A stretch of 63,115 nt of DNA, taken from Treponema sp. (GTDB taxonomy: Bacteria > Spirochaetota > Spirochaetia > Treponematales > Treponemataceae). Below, piece after piece: positions 18,869-25,064 of the stretch. Position numbers and translations under genes: made by a program. Positions within the stretch are counted from its first letter, which is position 1. The number at the start of each line of letters is the position of its first letter. The notes under the pieces were generated by a model. It was not told the origin of the DNA, searched no databases, and was given only the letters and a program-made list of their open reading frames with translations. The DNA lies in the NCBI GenBank assembly GCA_017651065.1, contig JAGCDP010000054.1, forward strand, positions 1 through 63,115. Direction: 5' to 3'.

Positions 18869-19495
18869 ATGAAAAAAGTATTTGTATTTTTAATCGTATT
18901 ATTTTCTCATGTATATCTGTTCGCACAAGATTTTGATTTTCCTCCTGAGTTAAAATGGTGGATTTATGAAATACAGAAAATTGACCAGGAAGTACAAATT
19001 AACAATTTCGAATTTGAAAGACAAAGAACAATTAAAAAAGAAAAAGAAATTATATCATATAAAAACAGATTATTTCCCGTTTTAAAAAAATGGAATTATT
19101 ATGGCGATAGATTTGCCTACAATGATATTTACTGTTCTTTAATAAAACAAAAAAATGGAAAATACACATATTTACTGGATATTGATTCTGTCTTTGGAAT
19201 TTTTGATAGAAATGAAAACCTTTTGTTCTGTGACTTCTTTGGAAGCACCAGCGGGCTTGATTCATTTTGCTGGCTCACGGATACAAAAATAATTGCAGTT
19301 GGAAGATACTATTTAAATAGCACCGATGCTTCTTGTGATTTAGAATTTATAATTTATGAATACACAATTAAAGAAAAAGAAATTGTTGTAAAAGAATTTG
19401 TATATCCATTAACAAAAGTTGATTCAAATCAATTGAAACAATTAAACTTTACCTGGCTGAGCCAGCGAGATGATTATTTTGAAGAACTAGATTAA
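18869..19495 (+). CDS. Exported hypothetical protein
   Basis: Unrecognised 208-residue protein with a cleavable signal peptide (to about YLFAQ), so probably periplasmic. The mature part is helical and Lys/Glu-rich, then beta-rich with YLLDIDSVFGIFDRNENLLFC, reminiscent of a WG or beta-propeller blade. The ATG at 18869 is preferred to 18857 because GGAGAG precedes it. Confidence 0.6.
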   Translation: MKKVFVFLIVLFSHVYLFAQDFDFPPELKWWIYEIQKIDQEVQINNFEFERQRTIKKEKEIISYKNRLFPVLKKWNYYGDRFAYNDIYCSLIKQKNGKYTYLLDIDSVFGIFDRNENLLFCDFFGSTSGLDSFCWLTDTKIIAVGRYYLNSTDASCDLEFIIYEYTIKEKEIVVKEFVYPLTKVDSNQLKQLNFTWLSQRDDYFEELD

Positions 19496-19503
19496 AAATT
19501 ATT

Positions 19504-19875
19504 ATGAAGAAAAAACGATTTTTATTTATTTGTATAATCCTATTTTCACTTTCTCTATGTTTTGCAAAAAGAACACCCCCGCCCCAAGTACCATCTATCA
19601 TTCATAACAAGTACGAATACATTGCAGATTACAAATCTGGTTTGCTTAGCGGGAAAGGTGTCATAATTATCAAAAACATCGACACTTCAGAAATTGTAAA
19701 AACAATAACCATTTATAAAAACTGGTATAACCCTTTTCTTGAAAAAGATGTCCAGTGGATTTTTATTAAAGATATAAAAATGATAGATAATAATAAAATC
19801 CGAATATATAATGAAAGAGAAAAAGAATTTGAAATAAATTTAGAAAATTTCAAGGTGACAAAAATAAAAAAGTAA
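19504..19875 (+). CDS. Exported hypothetical protein
   Basis: Unrecognised 123-residue protein with signal peptide ending CFAK, eight bases after the previous stop. Mature part is small, basic and beta-rich (GKGVIIIKNIDTSEIVKTITIYKNW). Its 5' end nearly duplicates that of the gene at 18370, and its signal peptide also matches the one at 22821. Confidence 0.55.
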   Translation: MKKKRFLFICIILFSLSLCFAKRTPPPQVPSIIHNKYEYIADYKSGLLSGKGVIIIKNIDTSEIVKTITIYKNWYNPFLEKDVQWIFIKDIKMIDNNKIRIYNEREKEFEINLENFKVTKIKK

Positions 19876-19881
19876 ATCTAT

Positions 19882-20436
19882 ATGGCTTTAATTCTGTTTA
19901 ATTTAATTTTTTTTGTATATACTCTTTGTTCATTTTTCCTGATATTTGAATTAGGGTTTAGTGGATTTCTTTTAAACTTAATTGTTCTAATTGTCTACGC
20001 CATAACTTCTCTTATACTGATTCTTCTTTTTGCAATAAAGGGTAAGCAAAAACGTAAAATATACATCCAGATTATTTCTTTAATTTTGATCATCTTTTGT
20101 TCGCAACTAAATATGAAAATGAATATACCAGAAAAAATTACCTTAGCTATAAAAATGCCTATAATTAAAAAAGAAATTAGTAAATATGAAGCATCAGGTA
20201 AAATTAATAATCGTATAAGACTTGAAGGCGAGTTTATCGCATATGTTTGGGATCCTGGATTTTTGGATATATGGGATGCAATAGTATATTCACCAGATAA
20301 TCAACTTGATGAAGCTGTTGTTTTATATAAATCTGGAAAATCTGAAGAATTCTGTACATACAGATATTTATTGGGCGGAGGTCTTGATTCAATTCAGAAA
20401 ATTGATGATTCCTTTTATCTGTGCCATTTTGATTGA
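19882..20436 (+). CDS. Hypothetical membrane protein
   Basis: Unrecognised 184-residue protein. It has two N-terminal membrane segments and one around residues 60-75, then a soluble C-terminal domain with GEFIAYVWDPGFLDIWDAIVY. Six bases separate it from the previous gene, so co-transcription is likely. No functional clue. Confidence 0.55.
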   Translation: MALILFNLIFFVYTLCSFFLIFELGFSGFLLNLIVLIVYAITSLILILLFAIKGKQKRKIYIQIISLILIIFCSQLNMKMNIPEKITLAIKMPIIKKEISKYEASGKINNRIRLEGEFIAYVWDPGFLDIWDAIVYSPDNQLDEAVVLYKSGKSEEFCTYRYLLGGGLDSIQKIDDSFYLCHFD

Positions 20437-20458
20437 TAGAACCCTCTGGTCAATTTAC

Positions 20459-20487
20459 ATGACAAATCAATAACTGTGATTTATAAT
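20459..20487 (+). promoter_or_regulatory. Promoter with AAATCA-N7-TGATTT spacer motif, copy 1
   Basis: -35 ATGACA (20459-20464), 17-nt spacer, -10 TATAAT (20482-20487). AAATCA and TGATTT form an inverted repeat lying in the spacer and touching both hexamers. The same composite occurs at 20955 and 25024. It drives the gene starting at 20506. Confidence 0.65.
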
Positions 20488-20505
20488 AAAAATACAAACA
20501 AATAA

Positions 20506-20958
20506 ATGAACCTTACAATTAAAACCCCAAAAAGCAAAAATGAAATTATAAATATTCTCAAAGACAATACTCACGAAGATATTCCTTTATTAAAAGCTGT
20601 TTATGATGACAATGTATTTAAGAAATTCTTTCGTGGTGTGATTTCTGAAGACTCTTTTAAACTCCAGCGATGCACACGGGGGCAGATAAGCCTCTTTCCA
20701 CTGGTATATGGAAATATAAAAGAAAGCAGTGACGGCACAGAAATCAATATAAAAATCAAAAGATACAAAGCCGTAAATATTTTCTTTAGGTTCTGGTTTT
20801 CCGGGCTTTTTGTGTTATCCGTTTTAATTACGATAGTTGCCACAAGATATTGTTTTATTCCTTTTGCAATGCTGCTTTTTGGATTTTTGCTTAATATAAT
20901 TCCATACAAAACTGAATCAAAGAAATTATTAGAAAAACTCCAAAACCTTTTTTCATGA
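20506..20958 (+). CDS. Hypothetical membrane protein
   Basis: Unrecognised 150-residue protein. The soluble N-terminal part contains FFRGVISEDSFKLQR...LFPLVYGNI and is followed by two membrane helices (about 95-130). The pattern G.I....F...R then G.I before two helices is also seen in the protein at 21618, so the two may be diverged relatives. The stop codon overlaps the next promoter. Confidence 0.55.
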   Translation: MNLTIKTPKSKNEIINILKDNTHEDIPLLKAVYDDNVFKKFFRGVISEDSFKLQRCTRGQISLFPLVYGNIKESSDGTEINIKIKRYKAVNIFFRFWFSGLFVLSVLITIVATRYCFIPFAMLLFGFLLNIIPYKTESKKLLEKLQNLFS

Positions 20959-20983
20959 CAAATCAGATAAAGTGATTTATAAT
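20955..20983 (+). promoter_or_regulatory. Promoter with AAATCA-N7-TGATTT spacer motif, copy 2
   Basis: -35 ATGACA (20955-20960), 17-nt spacer, -10 TATAAT (20978-20983), with a perfect AAATCA/TGATTT inverted repeat in the spacer. It lies upstream of the lipoprotein gene at 21025. Confidence 0.65.
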
Positions 20984-21024
20984 TCAAGTACACACAAAAC
21001 ATAAAGTTTATCTGGAGATAAAAA

Positions 21025-21588
21025 ATGAAAAAAATTGCTTTTATTTTAGTTGGATTACTGGTACTTGCACTTTCATCTTGTCAGTCGACAAAAACTGCAA
21101 AGAAAGAAATATTGCCGTTTGATTTTTCGCAGAATGGTGGCAAGACTTTAGATAGTTATTGGGATCAATATTTTCAGACATCAGACACATATTATCTTGA
21201 TCAGATTATTGCTTATGCAGACACCGAAGACGCAATTACAGCAAACGTAAATGAAGCTTATGCAAATAAAATAATTGGCGATGACTGGATTGAATATCTG
21301 GGCTTAGAAAATGAAAACGGCGTTTTTACAAGCGCGTATGACATGGATTGTCTTTCTGTTATCTTCCTTACCTCTGAAGACGAAGAACTCAAGGGCAACA
21401 TGAAAACTTTATATTCATTCTTCCCTCAGGATTTACTTGTTCGAAATGCAGTCAAATCTTCTGCATACTGGTCATTAGGTTCAAATGCCGAACAACACGA
21501 AGATGTATACAATTATCTGAAAAAGAAGCTCCCTTCTTTAACTCCAAAAACACAAAATATATTTAGAGACATTTATGGCATTTACTAA
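21025..21588 (+). CDS. Lipoprotein of unknown function
   Basis: Unrecognised 187-residue lipoprotein; signal peptide ends in LSSC. The body is mainly helical and acidic, with SYWDQYFQTSDTYYLDQIIAYAD and a C-terminal VYNYLKKKLPSLTPKTQNIFRDIYG, resembling tetratricopeptide-like helical pairs. CTGGAG lies before the ATG. Own promoter at 20955-20983. Confidence 0.65.
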   Translation: MKKIAFILVGLLVLALSSCQSTKTAKKEILPFDFSQNGGKTLDSYWDQYFQTSDTYYLDQIIAYADTEDAITANVNEAYANKIIGDDWIEYLGLENENGVFTSAYDMDCLSVIFLTSEDEELKGNMKTLYSFFPQDLLVRNAVKSSAYWSLGSNAEQHEDVYNYLKKKLPSLTPKTQNIFRDIYGIY

Positions 21589-21617
21589 TTGCCGACCACC
21601 TCAGGAGGATGAGTAAA

Positions 21618-22142
21618 ATGGTTTCATGGCATATATGTATTGTTATATTATGTGTTCTCGCGGTTGTTGAAGTTGTTTTGAATTCTACGTGGAATAAGTT
21701 TTATTTTCTTTATGGCATTCCGGTTTTCAGGAAGACAATTGAAATTCAGAATCTGGAAAAAGCTAACACTGAAATTACTTATTTAATAAACCACATTAAT
21801 TCGATAAACGCTTTTAAAAGATATACCGGGCATATTTTCAATGAGCAGACATTCTTTTTCCGTAAGCAAATATTAATTTCCGGGCGGAATAATTTTGATG
21901 ATATCAAAGGTTCAATTTATATTGATGCAGAAAACAGAGAAATTGTAGTAAAGGGTTTTCTTAGTTACAGTTACATATTAGCATTGATTGTTGCTTTATT
22001 ATTGTTTATTAATCTTTCTGATTTAGTTTCCGGGATTATCATTTCTGTTGTTTTTATTGTAGGAATGGTTCTACTAAGTTTTGTAATTGGACAAAGAAAA
22101 TACAATTTACTTGTAGACGAAATTACCGAACGCGTAAAATGA
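21618..22142 (+). CDS. Hypothetical membrane protein
   Basis: Unrecognised 174-residue protein with one N-terminal and two C-terminal membrane segments around a soluble domain (FKRYTGHIFNEQTFFFRKQILISG...IKGSIYID). The second ATG (21618) is chosen because AGGAGG lies nine bases upstream; the first ATG at 21609 touches it. Its last four bases overlap the SanA/YdcF-like gene (ATGA), indicating translational coupling. Confidence 0.55.
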   Translation: MVSWHICIVILCVLAVVEVVLNSTWNKFYFLYGIPVFRKTIEIQNLEKANTEITYLINHINSINAFKRYTGHIFNEQTFFFRKQILISGRNNFDDIKGSIYIDAENREIVVKGFLSYSYILALIVALLLFINLSDLVSGIIISVVFIVGMVLLSFVIGQRKYNLLVDEITERVK

Positions 22143-22819
22143 AACGACGAAAAATATTTATTATAATTGCCGCCTCCATTTTTCTTATTGGGATTTTATT
22201 TGCTGCAGGCATAAATCTTTATATCATCAACTACGCAAAGCCTTATATTTATTCAAACATCACAAGCCTGCCCGAATCTTATACTGTAATCATTCCCGGG
22301 GCTAAGGTTTATGCAAATAATATTTCTGATGTTGTTCGCGACAGAATCGAAGCCGGAGTTGATTGTGTTAATCATTTAAAGGCCCAGCGCATTTTAATTT
22401 CAGGCGACCACGGCCGCACAGATTATGATGAAGTAAACCAGATGCGATTATACATGCAAAGAATTTACAATGTTCAGCCTGATATTATTTTTATGGATCA
22501 CGCAGGATTTTCTACTTACGAAACCATGTACCGCGCAAGAGATATTTTTTGTGTAGACAACGCTGTTGTTGTTACCCAGAAGTTTCATCTTGCAAGGTCT
22601 GTTTATATTGGCAGAAAGCTTGGCCTGAACATCGTCGGTTACGAAGCCCCGGAACTTACAGGCTACGGCAAGCAGACTCACACCAACTGGAACACCCGCG
22701 AAGCCCTTGCCAGAATAAAAGCCTTTTTTATGGTTCTATTAAATTCAAAACCAACCTATCTTGGCGAACAAATCCCCATAACCGGAAACGCTAAAGACAG
22801 CTGGGATATGGAAGAATAA
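22139..22819 (+). CDS. SanA/YdcF-family (DUF218) envelope protein
   Basis: 226-residue protein with one N-terminal membrane anchor and a DUF218 domain. Motifs seen are YTVIIPGAKVYANNISDVVRD, RILISGDHG, DEVNQMRLYM, the conserved TYETMYRARDIF, and VVTQKFHLARSVYIGRKLGL. SanA-like proteins affect the permeability barrier and peptidoglycan precursor handling; the exact reaction is not settled. It overlaps the preceding membrane gene by four bases. Confidence 0.85.
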   Translation: MKRRKIFIIIAASIFLIGILFAAGINLYIINYAKPYIYSNITSLPESYTVIIPGAKVYANNISDVVRDRIEAGVDCVNHLKAQRILISGDHGRTDYDEVNQMRLYMQRIYNVQPDIIFMDHAGFSTYETMYRARDIFCVDNAVVVTQKFHLARSVYIGRKLGLNIVGYEAPELTGYGKQTHTNWNTREALARIKAFFMVLLNSKPTYLGEQIPITGNAKDSWDMEE

Positions 22820-22820
22820 T

Positions 22821-23315
22821 ATGAAAAAAGGTTTTTTAATTATATGTTTATTTTTGTTTTCACTTCCGGTATGTTTTGCAAAGATTTCATTCTGGGATAG
22901 AATCATTAATGGAACCCGCGAAATCAAAGAATCTGAAAAAGAAGAAATCATAGAAGTTGTGAATGATTTTTATAAAGATTATTGCACATATGATTATGAA
23001 AAAATTATCCGGCATTTTGAAAATGAAGGCAGAGAAATTTTCATTTTACATAATGGAGACTGGATTATAGACAAAGAATATTTTGACCAGGATATCGCTG
23101 AAAAAAAATATGATTTTGCAAATAAAAAATGGAACTATAATATACGCGATATAAAATTTCATAAACATTTTTTAGATGATGAAAATATGCCTGATAATGC
23201 ATACGACGTAGTTTTAGATTTTTCTATGGAAGATGAAAATAATTGGGTAAATCAATTAATTCTAATCAGAGAAAACGGAAAGCTTAAAGTATATTGGCTT
23301 ATTGTATGGGATTAA
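22821..23315 (+). CDS. Exported hypothetical protein, possible NTF2-like domain
   Basis: Unrecognised 164-residue protein; signal peptide ends VCFAK. The mature part (EIIEVVNDFYKDYCTYDYEKIIRHFENEGREIFIL ... NGKLKVYWLIVWD) has the helix-then-beta pattern of NTF2/SnoaL-like folds, which is inference. Its signal peptide matches that of the gene at 19504 nearly residue for residue. It starts one base after the preceding stop. Confidence 0.55.
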   Translation: MKKGFLIICLFLFSLPVCFAKISFWDRIINGTREIKESEKEEIIEVVNDFYKDYCTYDYEKIIRHFENEGREIFILHNGDWIIDKEYFDQDIAEKKYDFANKKWNYNIRDIKFHKHFLDDENMPDNAYDVVLDFSMEDENNWVNQLILIRENGKLKVYWLIVWD

Positions 23316-23330
23316 AAATAAACAGAAAAA

Positions 23331-23384
23331 ATGAAGAAAAAACTAACCCTTATGACATTCAAAAAAAATGGCGAGATTTTGTGA
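23331..23384 (+). pseudogene. 5' remnant of the peptidase-like gene at 24165
   Basis: The first 17 codons (MKKKLTLMTFKKNGEIL then TGA) match the start of the gene at 24165 (MNKKLTLLAFKN), also at the base level in AAAAAACTAACCCTT. Bases after the stop (GAAAATCTTG) resemble the 3' end of that gene, suggesting a copy with a large internal deletion. It precedes the second ankyrin lipoprotein, so a peptidase-ankyrin block was probably duplicated. Confidence 0.5.
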
Positions 23385-23405
23385 AAATCTTGTTTGAGGA
23401 ATAAA

Positions 23406-24158
23406 ATGAAAATAGATGTAACAATCGGCAGAAGAAAGTGCCTTTATATCACAAGTCTGATTTTGATTTCTCTTGTTTTATATACCTCGTGCGCAGGGAA
23501 AATCGAAAAAGAATTTGATGAAATATCTCAATATTATGAGGAAATTGGTATAACGATTTTAAAGCTTTATAATAGAGAGTTTTATGAAGCACTGCTTACC
23601 CATAATGTAGAAGAAACAAAACATTTTCTTGATGAAGATTATGATCCTGATAACTGTTTTTTTACAGGTTGTATTTGGGAAGAACAAAATCCTTTGCTGA
23701 TAGTCAGTTCCAAATATTATCCCAGTGATAATGTTGAAGAAATGATAAAGCTTCTGGTTGAATATGGCGCTGATATAAACCGTTTACCTTATATCTGGAA
23801 AAGAGTTTATTTTGATGATCTTGAAGATAAAAAACAAAATGAATATTCAAATAGAGTAATAAAAGCCCTGCTGGACAATGGAGCCGACCCCAACATCAAA
23901 GGTCTTTTTGCTCCTTTTGATGAGGAAAAATATTTTTCATACATTTCCATGACCGAACAAAAGGCCCTCAAAAAGTTTAAATCAAAAAAGGCAACTACCC
24001 CGCTTTACGAAGCTATAAAAAAAGGAATGAATTGGGAAAGTCAGGTAGACCTGCTGCTGGAATATGGTGCCCAGCTTGATAAATCCTGTCTTAAAGCAGC
24101 CAGACTCAGCCGCGATAAAGAAATGATTAAAAAGATTGAACAACTATATAATAAATAA
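23406..24158 (+). CDS. Ankyrin-repeat lipoprotein (paralogue 2)
   Basis: 250-residue lipoprotein, close paralogue of the protein at 17483-18325. Shared blocks include CAGKIEKE, ALLTHNVEET, LLVEYGADIN, PYIWKRVY, ALLDNGADPN and KATTPLYEAIKKGMNWESQVDLLLEYGA. The signal peptide ends in YTSC. The ATG at 23406 follows GAGG. The N-terminus is a little longer and the central loop shorter than in paralogue 1. Confidence 0.8.
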   Translation: MKIDVTIGRRKCLYITSLILISLVLYTSCAGKIEKEFDEISQYYEEIGITILKLYNREFYEALLTHNVEETKHFLDEDYDPDNCFFTGCIWEEQNPLLIVSSKYYPSDNVEEMIKLLVEYGADINRLPYIWKRVYFDDLEDKKQNEYSNRVIKALLDNGADPNIKGLFAPFDEEKYFSYISMTEQKALKKFKSKKATTPLYEAIKKGMNWESQVDLLLEYGAQLDKSCLKAARLSRDKEMIKKIEQLYNK

Positions 24159-24164
24159 AATGAT

Positions 24165-24632
24165 ATGAATAAAAAACTAACCCTTCTGGCATTTAAAAAT
24201 ACATCCGCTGAACTTCTTGTTAAAGGGTTAGATTTTTCTACAGTCTTTTTACCAAGTAATAAAATCAAAGATTCAGAAATTGCCAGAGCAGAAATTGAAA
24301 AAGCTGACATTGTCATTTATTTTGGACAGAAACCGCAAATTAAAAATAAAACCTGTCTGGAAATGATTGCTAAAAATCAGGGTGAAATTATAAAAACTAA
24401 TTTAGATATTGAACCTTTGAAGCACCTGCTTGAAACAAACAACATCATTTACACAGAAAGTTATAATCCGGGCACCTCTTATTGCAATATTGTTTATTGG
24501 AACAGTTTGAATTATATAAAAGCCAAAGAATTAAATTGCAGGTTTCTGTTCATTCATATTCCCTTTGAAAAAAATATTGATAACATCTTAGCACTCCAGG
24601 AAAAACTGAAGATTGTAATTAAAAATCTTTAA
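24165..24632 (+). CDS. Pyroglutamyl-peptidase I-like protein (C15 fold)
   Basis: 155-residue protein that aligns by eye with pyroglutamyl-peptidase I. ADIVIYFGQKPQ matches the family PDLV.S.GQAGGR strand, GTSYCNIVYW matches the active-site Cys motif GTYVCNHVFY, and FLFIHIPFEK matches the active-site His motif FIHVPY. The family removes N-terminal pyroglutamate. The N-terminal TGFEPFGG motif and the ERVAINVDDAR region are altered and the protein is about 50 residues short, so activity is uncertain. It follows the ankyrin gene by six bases. Confidence 0.55.
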   Translation: MNKKLTLLAFKNTSAELLVKGLDFSTVFLPSNKIKDSEIARAEIEKADIVIYFGQKPQIKNKTCLEMIAKNQGEIIKTNLDIEPLKHLLETNNIIYTESYNPGTSYCNIVYWNSLNYIKAKELNCRFLFIHIPFEKNIDNILALQEKLKIVIKNL

Positions 24633-24667
24633 ATACATGCGGAATTTGCTTTGAAAAAGTGTCAAAG

Positions 24668-25008
24668 ACACGCGGAAAACTGGAATTAAGGTATTTCGCG
24701 TGTAGAAAATCAAGCATACTGGATGAGTAGACACGCGGAAATCAAGAAGAAATCAATTTCGCGTGTACATATTGCAGTATTTTAGGAGAACAGACACGCC
24801 AAAATCACATTTCAAAGTAAATCGCGTGTACCGGGGTGTTTTACATACACGCGAAAGCCTGAGGAGAATACATTTCGCGTGTAAAGGTCTCAAAATGTTG
24901 GATTTATAGACACGCGAAATTCTAAAAAACGTGCATTTGGCGTGTAAAGGCTCCAGCATGTCGGGTAAACATACACGCGGAATACTAATAAACGTGCATT
25001 TGGCGTGT
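24668..25008. repeat. Six-unit array of 36-nt inverted repeats, 63-bp period
   Basis: Arms ACACGC(G) and (C)GCGTGT start at 24668, 24731, 24794, 24847, 24910 and 24973. Each unit spans exactly 36 nt with a 22-nt core that varies but usually ends ATTT. Spacers are 27 nt, except one of 17. The period is 63, 63, 53, 63, 63, so the exceptional unit is shorter by ten bases, about one helical turn. Outer six bases of each arm are invariant. Confidence 0.9.
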
Positions 25009-25023
25009 AAAAAGGCCTTTCGC

Positions 25024-25052
25024 ATGACAAATCGGGGAAAGTGATTTATACT
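25024..25052 (+). promoter_or_regulatory. Promoter with AAATC-N8-TGATTT spacer motif, copy 3
   Basis: -35 ATGACA (25024-25029), 17-nt spacer, -10 TATACT (25047-25052) for the NFACT gene. The half-sites AAATC and GATTT keep the spacing seen in copies 1 and 2. The start codon is 12 bases beyond the -10 box and no Shine-Dalgarno is visible. Confidence 0.6.
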
Positions 25053-25064
25053 CTTAATTGCATT

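Larger units (their letters stand above)
24633..25064. other. Gene-free stretch with inverted-repeat array
   Basis: 432 bases with no credible gene. They hold the six-unit array at 24668-25008 and a promoter at 25024-25052. A long minus-strand open frame here translates the repeat into 21-residue LHAKCTF-type units, but it changes phase at the shortened unit and runs antisense into the NFACT gene, so it is not called. Confidence 0.6.

Noticed and set aside
24668..25008. CRISPR array
   Set aside because: Units are themselves inverted repeats with short 27-nt similar spacers, cores are variable while arms are fixed, spacing is not repeat-spacer type, and no cas genes are present.
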